A stretch of DNA of 64,000 nt, taken from Dictyophora rubrovolvata (lineage: Eukaryota > Basidiomycota > Agaricomycetes > Phallales > Phallaceae). Each line of letters opens with the position of its first letter. Positions within the stretch are counted from its first letter, which is position 1. This document shows positions 10,461 through 21,029 of this stretch, one piece after another. The DNA lies in the NCBI GenBank assembly GCA_029959195.1, contig CP114121.1:806001-870000 (forward strand). Reading direction: 5' to 3'. Below the pieces are notes generated by a model. That model saw only the letters and a program-made list of their open reading frames with translations, made no database searches and was not told the origin of the DNA. The translations under genes and the position numbers were made by a program.

Positions 10461-12419
10461 TTAGCACCCGAATAACCCCAGAAATTTATTACAGGGTTTT
10501 TTACTAGAGCCTTGACCAGTAGTACCCGAGTTCGGGTTGGAAAGAGTTCCCGTTGAACCCGATACACCGGAGCCAGATCCAGACTTCAAACTTGAACCAG
10601 CGCTAGACGGAGGGGGAGGACGCTTCTTTAGACCGGCTTTTTTACTCGGGGGTGGGGGTATCTGTGAGGGAAGAGTGGCAAATCCAACAGAAGGGGGGTT
10701 GAAGTCCAATACCGTGTAAACATTTTTCTGAAGTCAACCCATGAAATGAAAATATGAGAAAACAATCAAAAACACAGAAAAAAGACAAAAAACGTACAAG
10801 GAATGGTAAGCCAATTATCCAAGAAAATGCTAATTCAGGGACAGGTGCCGTGCCGGGTGTTAGGTCGAATATAGGAGATACGCATACCTGGCCGTTTTTA
10901 CCATTTGGCTGTGGATAGACCAAGTCTGTAGAGTTGAGAGGATGTGCTGTCCCCCCTGTGAACGTAAACGCCATTTCCAAGGTGTTGGGGTTTAAATTGC
11001 AAGCTACATGGGAAAATTAGTGAACCTTTGAGAAGAAAAGACTCGTAAATATGTTTGATTGTGATGGATTACTTACGTATGACGCAAAATCCTGTTAATT
11101 GCCCGGTCGTCCGAATGTCACCCCGTAAGCGTTGGCATACGGTGCTGAAGATGCTTGATGGTGCACCAATTAGAGTCGAACCCGTATCTATGAGCTAGAT
11201 AATTTGCATATGAGTATATTAACGTTTATAGTTAAATTAATAGCCGCGTCGTACAGCCGATGTCAGGGTAGAAGGAATGGATATAGGACTCCCTTGTGAG
11301 GTGATGCTTTCCAGAGAGATTACCCAAGCGTTGGAAACGGTAAGGGGATGGCGCTCTATGGTATTGACACCCACGGTGGTAACAGTCTCACCCAGTGTGA
11401 AAGTGCCCCCAGGCGCAACAACATTGTCGCTATCGGTCAAATGTCTAGCGTTACGTGAGATGGTATAAGCAAATAGTAATTCAGGAATAATGTAACGTTA
11501 CCTTTGAAAGTAAAAACTCATTATGGGCTGTTTTAGTCTTTTACTGTTTATCAGGGATTCGACGAAGGGAACGGCGCTGGCATTCACAAAAAAATAAATT
11601 AGGGGATGTGTATTAAACACATGACACGAAAAACAAACCCTGTTTTAGCAAGAGGTTGAAAACCGAGTCCGAGCAAGCCATGCACACGATCGCTCAGAAT
11701 TTCTCCTTGGATCGTTTTCGCCATCGCTGGGCATACTAATTCAATGATAGGGGAAAAGAACATGAGTACGCCATGACGAACCAAATGTCTGAGGATTCAC
11801 TCTGAATCCTCCTAGCAAGACAAGATCTGAAGCAAGTTCACCAGTAACTTTGATAGATCCGAGCGTAATGTTTATAAGTTTTCCTTCTACTTGAGCCGTT
11901 CTGGAGTTGGCGGGGTTGTATACTACGGCTTCTTCGCAGCCTTTTGTGCAAACTGTTGAACTTAGAAACAGATCACTAGATCCTGTGTCTAGAACAACAT
12001 TAAACTTTTTGGCTGAAGTAATAAAAATTATATGGTTAGGGATCGTAATAATTTTTTGACTGGGATGGGGAAAACGTACGTGGCGTGCCAACACCGATAG
12101 TTGCAAAGTAGGAGATATCGGGACCATCATCAAACATCTCGACACTATTGAAGTTAATCCTACGCTGCAAAGACTCAGGCGGTTCTTCTGAATGTTTGTA
12201 GTCTATCGGTGAAAAACCATGTTTTGCGCGCAAGTGGTTTGCTATAGCCGGTAGATCCAGATACTCTCCGTCAGAAGTAGGCGCTCTACGCTGCAATGGC
12301 AAAATTAATGTAGAGTGGTCAGAGTCGGAAGGCAAGTCAACATGTTCTGTAGGAGCAGAGAAAACGAAGCATGAGATTTGGAAAACGAATAACCAAAGCG
12401 GATTGAAGACGAAAAGCAT
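10461..12419 (-). CDS. secreted pepsin-like (A1) aspartic protease
   Basis: Start at 12419, with a hydrophobic signal peptide (MLFVFNPLWLFVFQ..) and then a propeptide of about 90 residues. Exon 1 ends at 12080 and exon 2 starts at 12012, which joins 'GVGTPPKKFNVVLDTGSS', the first catalytic Asp motif (DTGS). The second catalytic motif is 'LIDTGSTLIGAP' near 11160-11200, starting a new exon. The pepsin C-terminal motif 'PFLKNVYTVLD' is formed by splicing near 10720-10800. At least seven introns are present. After the catalytic domain comes an unusual tail of about 65 residues, rich in Pro, Ser, Gly and Lys and ending in a Cys-containing CNKFLGLFGC. The tail has no hydrophobic GPI-type end. Secreted or wall-associated proteolysis is the likely role. 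Confidence 0.88.
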
Positions 12420-13745
12420 TACAGAACTCGGGAATTCAATTCCGAGAGAAGGAAGGAAGGAAGGGGGGAAAGAGAGGAAAGAGAGGAAAGAGGGAGATTA
12501 TCGATTAACACTTTTATTTGAGGGCTTTTCCGTATGCATGTTGATCGGTTGCGAAGGTTTGATATCATTCCTCATAGACTCGAATTTCCAATCAGATCAT
12601 AGAAGGTCCGACTGAGTTAGTGTCGCCTAATTGGATGAAGTTGTGAAAACCGGTACTATCGGAATACTATCGGATTTTTGTGCTGATTTCAAGCACCTTT
12701 GAGGATGTAGAAAATGAAAACCCTCTCGTCAGTCCTGAAAATAACAATTGAGAAGAAAAGCCGACTTTACACGCTAAGACGCGAACGTTGCGCTTACATA
12801 AATCTCCAGCTGAAACAGCGCTATGCACCGTAACGTTGCCAATCAATGTCATCAATCAATGAGTGCCAGTTGCCGTCCGCTATACCCGACTCCTTTTCAT
12901 AGATACGTGCCTCAAAATAAAAATACACGTACGCTCAGTGGATCTCAGTTCAGATTTTCTGATAATAATCAGATGATCATTATTAATCTGGCCAAAACAG
13001 CGCTCTAATTCTTTCGATAGTGTCTCTCTGGCAGCCTGGCACCCATGCGTCAAAACTGTGATAATTCGTACTAGTGATATCAGCCGGGACGTCGCACTCC
13101 GACATTGACACTCCCGGTACTCTACTTAATATGTATAAGCAGTTGGAGGGACAAGTAGTCTAATATTATCCTCCAGGAGGCTTGACATGTTAGTTATCTG
13201 TAGTTTTTTCTAATGAAGATACGAAGTCTTACTATATAAGTGGCTCACCCGACCCATTCAAGCTGCCGCACACCTGTTTGACGGAAAATCGTCTCCGCTG
13301 CTAAGCTAACCAGGAAATACTTCTTTTTTTTTTTGTGGAGCTATAGTCAATAAAGTATTTGGACCTGGTCCGGCACTCAAAGACAGCTTGAGGAATCACG
13401 CGCGGTGACCATACATGAAACCAGGAAATACTTGGTTAGGCAATAAGGATCTTGGTAAGTTACGGTAATAAGCCTGCAAAATAATAGCACATTCACATGA
13501 GTGGGTCTGTAAAAATAAGTGTCAGGTGGAAGGAATTCCTACTGGCGTTGTAAGCCCTTTTCCCATGCAAGGGAATGTACGTCTCCGACGGCGGTTCAGG
13601 AGGATGACTGGATGAAGAAGCCTTGGATGCATTTTTCGGACGACGTACAACGTCGAAAATGTTCTAAAATTTTCTTGGTGTTTGAAGAATCCACGTACGC
13701 TTCTATTTCGATGATTCGGACTTTCGACGTTGATATCTGTCGTAG
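12420..13745. other. intergenic region upstream of the protease
   Basis: Starts with a purine-rich tract (GGAAGG/GAAAGAGA repeats, 12450-12490) in the 5' region of the protease gene. The rest has only short frames with no resemblance to known families. The minus strand at 13522-13745 stays open in one frame after the DUF6534 gene and could be an extra 3' exon of it. Confidence 0.45.
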
Positions 13746-15068
13746 TCACACGCGGGAATTAAGGCTGAAAAAGATGGTTGTTAAAGGTTAGTAAGTCGGA
13801 AACAGGTCTTTCTTACGATGCGAAAAGGGAATTCATATATACTGAAAGGATATATGAGAGGTTAGTTGTGACTTTATGTCGCGAAGGCGTGGTTGGGGTT
13901 TACGTTTGGGGTATATAGACAAGAGTCCGAGGAAAATAACTGAAAAGGCCGTGAATCCGAATTCAGAATAAAGGCAAATCTCGTACAATTTTCGTGGGCC
14001 CCTATGAGTAGATCATTAATAACTGACACTCAATTTGAGTGATGACTTACTGTAATGCACGACAACTAACATAACAACAGCGAATAAGCTGTGTTTATAT
14101 CAGAAAAAAAAGGACTGTTTAAGCGGCGTACTATAATGACGTACGAGGTGCTTAAGCCAATTTCTGAAAAAAGCTTCAGGGGAGATCAAATAGCATCATC
14201 TTGACAGGTTACTTACCGACGGTATATCTCGACAGCATGTCAACCATCTTTCGCGACCTAGTAAAATAAATAAGAATGGCCGGCGTAGAGGAAAAGGCCG
14301 ATGCGTCGCTCTTTCACCATACTTTACTAAAGTGGGCCCATTTCTGAGTAGACAATACAGCAATCCAACGGTATTCAAAATGTCTAGACCAACATTGATC
14401 GCCAAGGCCGTCTCTAACAGCCAACCATGACGTTGAATCAACTGGGGAATGGTTCTGGACATGGAAAATGGTATAATTCTGTAGATACCGAATCCTACCC
14501 GGGTGGCGGCTCTGAGCCAGATGAGAATGGGTAAATATGGTCTTGAGAGGAGAAGAAACAGTCGATATGACTGTTTTTAAGAAAAGATTCGAAAAGAGGG
14601 ATTTTTGGGGATTTTTATTGTTTCAAAAGCTCACTTGAACGACTGCTCCCATGAACGGAGAGACCCCGAAGCTCAGTACGAACATCCAATGAATTCGAAG
14701 TAGACCGACTGGATATATGAAGTTGTCTACGGACCAAAAATATAAAAGAGACCATGGCGCCACAGTATGAGTAGTGTCAAGAACACTATAATCAATCAAG
14801 ACTATATCAATTCATAAGGAGAAAAAGTGAAATCGAATCGACTAACCACGCGGCTAAATCCTAATGGGCACGAATGAGCGTTCGTTTTTTAAAAAAATTT
14901 TGGCGTTCGAAAGAAACAATTGAAAGGACGTACCAGAGTCTTGAGCCAAATAGGATCGCCATACTTTTCTTGCGTATACCTGAACGCTTGTGAAAGAATG
15001 AAACCAAAAAGTAAGGTGCTAAATAAAGTACCAATTTCGTATGCTCCCAGAGTCCATGCGATCTCCAT
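13746..15068 (-). CDS. DUF6534-type seven-helix membrane protein
   Basis: Start at 15068 (MEIAWTLGAYEIG). Recognisable DUF6534 blocks in order: 'LGAYEIGTLFSTLLFG' then 'YGDPIWLKTL'; an exon around 14640-14790 with 'VFLDTTHTVAPWSL' and 'MFVLSFGVSPFMGAVVQ'; an exon around 14330-14560 with 'SYRLFLL', 'TALAINVGLDILNTVGLLYC' and 'GPTLVK'; then 'SRKMVDMLSRYTV' and 'LFAVVMLVVVHY'. A small last exon reads LNSR, the motif that usually ends this family. The family is large in Agaricomycetes and has no known function. The C-terminal exon chain below 14200 is uncertain: the usual seventh helix before LNSR is hard to place, so the gene could be decayed there. Confidence 0.65.
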
Positions 15069-15425
15069 GAGGAGCTAAGAAAGTAAAGGATGATTTGCAC
15101 GTCTTGCATGTCATCATATTCGGGGGGATGATTGCGGAGCCAAATGATCGGGCTGAAGTCGAGAGACAAGTTCAGCATTTGGCGGACCCATATTATGTAA
15201 GGAAGGACTATTGTCCCAACCAGAAATCAACACCGCCATGAACGGAGACATTCACATATTGCCGTGTAGGAATCACCTGGTTCTGATTCAAAACGCCGTA
15301 TCGTTTCGTCCTTGAATAATTTATATTTCTCGTCGGAAACGCGTAGATCCTCGCTTTGTTATTCCATGAAGAGCTTCCAGTTCTGATCAAATTCTCGCAG
15401 TATTCGTGTTTGTTTGTGGCGTTTG
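15069..15425. other. intergenic region before the repeat island
   Basis: No gene or repeat recognised. It is the boundary between the DUF6534 gene and the first LTR fragment. Confidence 0.4.
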
Positions 15426-15583
15426 TGTCAGGGTACGCTAGCGTCGTCCCCTTATTTTCCTTTGTTTATCTTTGGTTCTGGTTTATCTTATTCATTTCCT
15501 TATTTCTCGTATTTTATCCCATTTCCTGCATTCCCCCTTCCTTCTGTATTCCCTTCTTTCCCTCCAATGGGCACTGAGCGCCC
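15426..15583 (-). repeat. LTR family A, partial copy
   Basis: About 158 bp equal to the 3' part of the LTRs at 16612 and 18700, in inverted orientation. It starts with the LTR terminus TGTCAGGGTACGCTAG (reverse complement of the family's 3' end) and stops within the palindrome GGGCGCTCAGCGCCC. Truncated fossil. Confidence 0.75.
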
Positions 15584-16392
15584 GTTGTAACAATCCAAAG
15601 ATAAAAGCTAAATGTCGTAGCTATATATATAATTGGAAAAACTACAAAGATATTTTGTTTGAGGCTGTCTAGTCTCCGTGGAGCGGGTCCTGGTGCTGAT
15701 TTCTTGATGAGTAAGTGGTGGGGGAATAAATGATATAGCGAGTGTGGGTGTCAATATCAAACCAAACAACAACAACAAAATGACAATCCTAAGATCTTGT
15801 GTACGTGAGGAGGAGGGTGATGAATGTGAATTCAAAATAAAATGGTATGACAATACGCTGTCGATAATACAGCGATGATAATCTGTTTTAAAGTTAGTAA
15901 GGCTTCAACAACAATACAAATCATTGAGTTTATACTCCGAGGCCTCACTCAGAGTAATCCAAAGAAATAGACGTGAGCGTAGAAATAGACTAGAGATGAA
16001 ACCTAGACTTGAACTTGACTTAAACTGAACTAAAACTTGAGACAACCGTTTCGGTAGATTGCTGCTGTTACACGTATTTACATACAGTATTTATACCATT
16101 TAGAACAAAAGAAATATTTTTGGAATTTTTAGGAGGTTTAACAATAAGCAATTGTAAACCGTTTTCATGACACAATAAAAGAAAAAGAAAGAAGAAAAGG
16201 AGAGGAAGAGTTACATTTTGGGAGAACAACAAGCAATGAGGAATTTTTCAGGGAGGAAATAGAAGTACAACAAACACAAACAGTCCCAATTTGGAAGAAA
16301 GCAATACCCTCCTTTTTACCATTTTCGCACCATACTGCCACAGCAACGATTCCTCCATTTTCCTAATCTCTTATTCTTCTCCTCTTTATGAG
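15584..16392. other. region without recognised gene
   Basis: A/T-rich stretch with purine-rich runs (AAAAGAAAAAGAAAGAAGAAAAGG near 16180-16200 region). No coding frame or repeat that I can support. Confidence 0.4.
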
Positions 16393-17296
16393 TCATACAT
16401 CCTCTTCTTTCATTGGTCGAGGTTGTCTAGTCGTCGGCAAATAAAATGTTACTGAATTAGTTGCCTCGTAGTGAGGGGATGGAGTAAGGGGATTGGGAGG
16501 GTTAGAATAGAAACTAGGAGGGTATGGGAACACATCTAAAGGGGCATCAAGGAATAGGACTTGTCTGGCTAAAAGCAGATTGTTGGAAGATGAGTCGCCA
16601 TGCTAGCCATCTGTTAGGGCTACTCTCTCAGACTAGAGGGAGGGGATCCTAGGCAAGATATATTCTAGGAATAATACTAACTCACCTAGAGGGAGGGGAT
16701 CCTAAGAGAACAAACTTAGGGATCCCTCCTCTAGAGCTACTAACTATATACTATGAAAAACGGCGAAGGCCACATGCGGCCTTCGGTTCATGGACTGGGC
16801 GTGGATACACGCTGGTCCCGGACTTTTAGCCGGGGCCTAGGCCATGGCTCTGATGAGAATGGGCGCTCAGCGCCCGTTGGAGGAAAAATGGGAATATGGA
16901 AGGAGAGGGAAATGCAAGAGATGGGATAGAATACGAGAAATAAGGAAATAAATAAAATAGACCAGAACCGAAGATAAATGTAGAAAAATAAGGGGACGAC
17001 ACTAGCGTACCCTGACACCATCCATCTCGATGCATCTGTAGATATGCTGCAAGTTCATACGAATATCCCTTTACTCTGATATGATATTGATCATATAAAT
17101 GAAGTATTGGCGGTAACCTTAAATCATCGTAGTAGAGCGTATGTTGGATGTACCCATCGTGAAAGGGTAACAAGGTTTTTTTGTTGATATCAATTAGTCC
17201 TTTTCGGTGGAGGACATATTCTCGTATGACCGTTTTGAAATCACCATGTGAGCGATTGTATGATGACATGGTGTAAGAGGCTGTGAGGTCAATCAT
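16393..17296 (-). pseudogene. unrecognised gene interrupted by a solo LTR
   Basis: The frame from 17296 (MIDLTASYTMSSYNRS..) runs about 90 codons to 'AAYLQMHRDG', where LTR family A is inserted at 16612-17017. Beyond the LTR the same frame continues to a stop at 16393 and is Pro-rich (LDAPLDVFPYPPSFYSNPP..), with one TAG close to the junction. It resembles the neighbour at 17423: both have Ile-Asp..TLLP, then a hydrophobic Pro-Ile/Phe-Leu block, then Tyr-Ile/His-Ile-x-Lys, then a Pro/Ser-rich tail. No known family is recognised. It is treated as an inactivated host gene because of the insertion. Confidence 0.45.
16612..17017 (+). mobile_element. solo LTR, family A, copy 1, with target duplication CCATC
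   Basis: A 406-bp repeat with TG..CA ends (TGTTAGGG...CCCTGACA), nearly the same as the repeat at 18700. It is flanked by CCATC on both sides (16607-16611 and 17018-17022), the 5-bp duplication expected of LTR retroelement integration. There is no internal region, so this is a solo LTR fossil left by LTR-LTR recombination. It contains a near-perfect palindrome GGGCGCTCAGCGCCC. The intact target duplication suggests a fairly recent insertion. Strand is nominal. Confidence 0.85.
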
Positions 17297-17422
17297 TATG
17301 GTAGCGAAGGGATAGAGTAAGGCTGAAGAAACTTGGAACTCTGAAATAAAAAGAGACCAGATGATTAAAATAGATGTTTGCCCCTATATATTATTTTTGT
17401 TCTTTATTATGTTCCAAACTGA

Positions 17423-17902
17423 TCAAGCATGTTCTAGGAATCCAGAACAAACACGTCGAAGTATGTGGATTGTTTGTTGATATTGAGGAGGGTGTATTGT
17501 TAAATTGGAAGAAGTCGGAGATAGGGGAGGTGAATTATGGTTAGACGAGGAGTTTGTTGGTTCTTTGAGAAGGGGATTGGCAGGTTGATAGAATCCTAAG
17601 ACCGGTTGGTGATTGCATGATGATAGGATCCATCGACTAGAAATGTCCAGAACCATTATCATGTATTCTAACCCAACTTGTGTTGTTAACCAGACATGGT
17701 ATGAATCTTGTAAGGCTGATTCTGGTGTAGAATAAACATGAGTTACTGTAAACCATCTTAATTCCTTCTCGATGTAGACTTCTCTTCCAAATGCCAAGAA
17801 GGGATGTATGATATCTGAACTTCGACATTTATGGATACTTCTAGGAACCTTGTGTGAGTAGACTGGGAGAAGAGTCGTGGGGTCAATTTGGAGGATAGGC
17901 AT
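17423..17902 (-). CDS. unrecognised protein, paralogue of the interrupted neighbour
   Basis: 159-aa frame starting MPILQIDPTTLLPVYS and ending CSGFLEHA. The N-terminal 100 residues look globular (SDIIHPFLAFGREVYIEKEL). The last 55 are Ser/Pro/Asn-rich. Layout and scattered motifs (Ile-Asp..TLLP, Pro-Phe-Leu, Tyr-Ile-x-Lys) match the interrupted gene just downstream at 16393-17296, so the two look like tandem paralogues. I do not recognise the family. Introns were not needed to keep the frame open. It could be a repeat-associated gene rather than a stable host gene. Confidence 0.4.
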   Translation of the reverse strand: MPILQIDPTTLLPVYSHKVPRSIHKCRSSDIIHPFLAFGREVYIEKELRWFTVTHVYSTPESALQDSYHVWLTTQVGLEYMIMVLDISSRWILSSCNHQPVLGFYQPANPLLKEPTNSSSNHNSPPLSPTSSNLTIHPPQYQQTIHILRRVCSGFLEHA

Positions 17903-17937
17903 CAGAGAATAATAAGTGAATAAAGTAGTCTCGATAT

Positions 17938-18311
17938 TGTCATGTATTTCATGATTTCCTCCCTTATCTACCCAAAAACAAGTATTTTCTTTATTCTTTT
18001 TTTAGTTCCTGCTTGCTTTAATAATCCTTTATTTGTAATGTATCTTATCTTTCAGGAACAGTCAGATGACTTAGTTCCAGGAACCCCTTTATTTTCTTAT
18101 CATCTCTCTCCACTTCCCTGTCTCACTATAATTTTCCCTGATCCACTATTATTCATTTACTTCCTTTTTAAGTAATTTCTTATCTTTCACATGATATTTC
18201 TCTTACTAATGTTTGGAGCTATTTGTACTTGCTCAAGGTGTATAAATAGGGGCTCATTTCTCTTGTAATCTAGCTATCTTATAACTACTGTTGTGCACCA
18301 AAGTGCTTACC
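17938..18311 (+). mobile_element. LTR family B, truncated copy
   Basis: 374 bp that match, in inverted orientation, the first 374 bp of the solo LTR at 19861-20465. It starts TGTCATGTATTTCATG, contains a TATA-like box (GTATAAATAGGGGC near 18240), and stops abruptly at ..GTGCTTACC, where phosphotransferase coding sequence begins. No target duplication is visible. Fossil fragment; its right edge is a rearrangement breakpoint. Confidence 0.8.
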
Positions 18312-18630
18312 CCATGTGCGTGCTCCACAGCCGCCTCTTCTACCACGCCAGTAATGCATGGGAGGGTGAGACTCTTGAGCTGAAGGTTGCACTCATAAGA
18401 GCGACAGAGAGGTGGGAGATGCTTATGGGGGAAGGTACGCCGTGTGTGGCAGAACATGCTTGGCCTTGGGTCAGAGGGCTGGGTGCCTACCTGGCATTAC
18501 GAGGAGGCCGTGGCACTCTGCAAGCAGATGAAGGAGGAGGTGTTGACAGAGGCCACATCAGAGGAGGATCATGCAGAGATCATGGCGCACTGGCCCTGGG
18601 ACGACATGGATGAAGGGAAATATATGTAAT
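18312..18630 (+). pseudogene. C-terminal fragment of an APH-type phosphotransferase, inverted
   Basis: Starts in-frame at 'PMCVLHSRLFYHAS', continues 'AWEGETLELKVALIRATERW' and 'EMLMGEGTP', then after a frame change 'WHYEEAVALCKQMKEE', and ends 'IMAHWPWDDMDEGKYM' with a stop. This is the usual C terminus of the large fungal APH-like family (compare endings such as WPFDDMDEE.YM, from memory). The rest of such a gene lies at 19107-20879 on the opposite strand. The middle link between the two parts is missing, so the C-terminal piece was inverted and part lost. It is non-functional as it stands. Confidence 0.7.
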
Positions 18631-18699
18631 CCAGTCACCTTCAGGTGCAGGTGCGGTTGACAACATTCAATATGTATGTCTCGTTGTCGAGATCCAAAC

Positions 18700-19106
18700 T
18701 GTCAGGGCTACTCACTCAGACTAGAGGGAGGGGATCCTAAGCAAAATGTATTTTGGAAAAATACTAACTCACCTAGAGGGAGGGGATCCTAAGAGAACAA
18801 ACTTAGGGATCCCTCCTCTAGGGCTACTAACTATATACTATGAAAAAACGGTGAAGGCCATATGCGGCCTTCGGTTTATGGACTGGGCATGGATACACAC
18901 TGGTCCCGGATCTTTAGCTGGGGCCTAGGCCATGGCTCTGATGGGAACGGGCGCTCAGCGCCCATTGGAGGGAAAGAAGGGAATACGGAAGGAAGGGGGA
19001 ATGCAGGAAATGGGATAAAATACGAGAAATAAGGAAATGAATAAGATAAACCAGAACCAAAGATAAACAAAGGAAAATAAGGGGACGATGCTAGCGTACC
19101 CTGACA
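18700..19106 (+). mobile_element. solo LTR, family A, copy 2
   Basis: 407 bp, TGTCAGGG...CCCTGACA, with a few percent divergence from copy 1 by eye. The right flank is phosphotransferase exon sequence (minus strand). The left flank is the inverted 3' end of that gene family. Flanking pentamers differ (CAAAC versus GTGAA), so there is no target duplication. The left edge has therefore been rearranged, or the copy formed by recombination between elements. Fossil. Confidence 0.8.
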
Positions 19107-20879
19107 GTGAAGGCGGCATCATAGACTGTGGGACAGGATCATCGTGGTTCTGGAGGTGTTGGGGTACGCCGGCAAGGAGAAACAGGGGCAGGATGGAGGC
19201 GTATTGCCAGCCAGAGTTGGACAACCTCCGAACGACGATATTGCTCTGCTGGAGGTCTGGATGGTGGGTGCAGAAATGACCGAGAGCGGGGTCATTAGGG
19301 ACAAGTGACGATGCAATGAGGAGATAGCGCTTCAAGTTCTGGATGTGGGCTGACGGCGACTGCTCCTGGTACTGGTAACCATCCCTCCTCCCATGACGGA
19401 ACAGCAAGAGTGGTTGACCAAACTGCTTGAGATAAGCCAGTTCCTTGCAGGCTGCTGCTTCGGCACTTTCATCTATAGTAATTGCGGTTGGTTCAAGGGC
19501 GTAATAAAAAAAAGGCAGAAAGCGGCATACATGGTCCCCGGTCTGCATTGAGCTGTGATCTCCTACCATACCACATAGGCAATCTCGTATCTGGACCAAC
19601 GCAAAAACGCTCATCCTTGAGCGGGAGGGCTGCCTTCTCCAAGTTGTGGGCATAGTAGAGGCTTCCGCCAGTGGGGAAAGAAATCGACATCATTTGAGAC
19701 TCGAGTTGAGCAAGTTGGTGCAAGATTGACACGATATCTGATTCCCCCAGCTCCGGCCATACATCGCTGAGTTTGTACCTCTCATAAATTCCATAAAGAT
19801 GTCCTCGGTCTTCACCATGTTGTCCGATGCAGGCGAGTATCTGTATACCTGGGGAACAGGTGTGAGGGATTTGTTTTAGATTTAGAATGGGCTTAGTTCC
19901 TAATAAAATATAATGGAGTTTTGTTTAGGGATTGTTCAGCAACTAAAAAAAAAGTCCTGTTATTGAAGGTGAGACTCTTGAAGGAAGATTTGAACTTAAG
20001 AATTAAGTTCAAATTAGTAGAGATAGATAGGGACTTATTACTAAGTCCTTGAGAATAGAGAAAGATAAGAGGAAAAAAGACCAATTTGATTGGTAAGCAC
20101 TTTGGTGCACAACAGTAGTTACAAGATAGATTGATTACAAGAGAAATGAGCCCCTATTTATACACCTTGAGCAAGTACAAATAGCTCCAAACATTAGTAA
20201 GAGAAACATCATGTGAAAGATAAGAAATTACTTAAAAAGGAAGTGAATGAATAATAGTGGATCAGGGAAAATTATAGTGAGACAGGGAAGTGGAGAGAGA
20301 TGATAAGAAAATAAAGGGGTTCCTGGAACTAAGTCATCTGACTGTTCCTGAAAGATAAGATACATTACAAATAAAGGATTATTAAAGCAAGCAGGAACTA
20401 AAAAAAGAATAAAGAAAATACTTGTTTTTGGGTAGATAAGGGAGGAAATCATGAAATACATGACAACAGGCAGCCCAGAGGAATGGAGGAACTCCATTGT
20501 GGCCACTTCACTGGCCACAGCATAGTACTTGGGGACCATAGCCGGGTATGGAATCCAACCGACCATTTGGAAGTTGTCGTGCAAGGTGATGAGGAAGGTA
20601 CGGTTGAATCCGCCCTCAGCGAGCTTTGATAAGTTAGTGACATTACCAGGACTTCGACCAGGGGACTGTGCTGCAAGTCAACATAGCCCCTTGATGTCGA
20701 AAACGAGCCTCCGCTTTGTGTGGCGAAGAGCATTGTTAAGTCTGAACAAATTGGATTACAGGTCAGAAATATACACTATAGAACAAGATGTATGAGACTT
20801 ACACCCAGCGCCCTGACGTGTAGTTGAAAAGGTCGTCATGAGAATTTGCCATGATGGAGAAGGTGCGACATGGCACCAT
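19107..20879 (-). pseudogene. APH-type phosphotransferase (fungal kinase-like) gene, broken
   Basis: Host gene of the fungal aminoglycoside-phosphotransferase-like kinase fold. Start near 20879 or 20852 (MANSHDDLFNYTSGRW, then an intron). N-lobe: 'LAEGGFNRTFLITLHDNFQM' and 'YYAVASEVATMEFL'. A family B solo LTR (19861-20465) splits 'SSGLPV' from 'PQVYRYSPASDN'. Then come 'IFMEFMRGT', 'LAQLESQMMSISFPTGGSLY', 'WYGRRSQLN' and the catalytic loop 'FCTHHPDLQQSNIVV' (HxDxxxxN). It stops at 'QSMMPPS', where the family A LTR at 18700 begins. An in-frame TGA lies in exon 2, and one base appears lost near 'FMRGT'. The C-terminal part is inverted at 18312. Known family members have diverse or unknown substrates. 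Confidence 0.8.
19861..20465 (-). mobile_element. solo LTR, family B, with target duplication CCTGT
   Basis: 605 bp on the minus strand with TG..CA ends (TGTCATGTATT...AATCCCTCACA). It is flanked by CCTGT on the minus strand at both ends (ACAGG at 19856-19860 and 20466-20470 on the plus strand). It sits inside a phosphotransferase exon. No internal domain is present, so it is a solo LTR fossil. A TATA-like box and the first 374 bp are shared with the copy at 17938. The perfect target duplication indicates simple insertion followed by LTR-LTR loss. Confidence 0.85.
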
Positions 20880-21029
20880 GTTAAGTACCGATTCTCGGGT
20901 ATCGGTGATGAATGTATAAACATTAATAATCGTATTTAATGATAATACAAACGTCACCGTAATATCGTAGAGCGTGGTCTCAACCTGAGTGGATTGTACC
21001 ACGACAGTCCTCTGGATGTTGGCTCTACT

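Noticed and set aside
16612-19106. A full LTR retroelement bounded by the two family A LTRs
   Set aside because: The two LTRs are in direct orientation 1.7 kb apart, but the DNA between them holds two gene fragments and another LTR, not retroelement domains. Copy 1 has its own target duplication, so it is a separate solo LTR.
17938-20465. Inversion by recombination between the two family B LTR copies
   Set aside because: Both pieces of the phosphotransferase gene that disagree in strand lie between these copies, so flipping the whole interval would not bring them into line.
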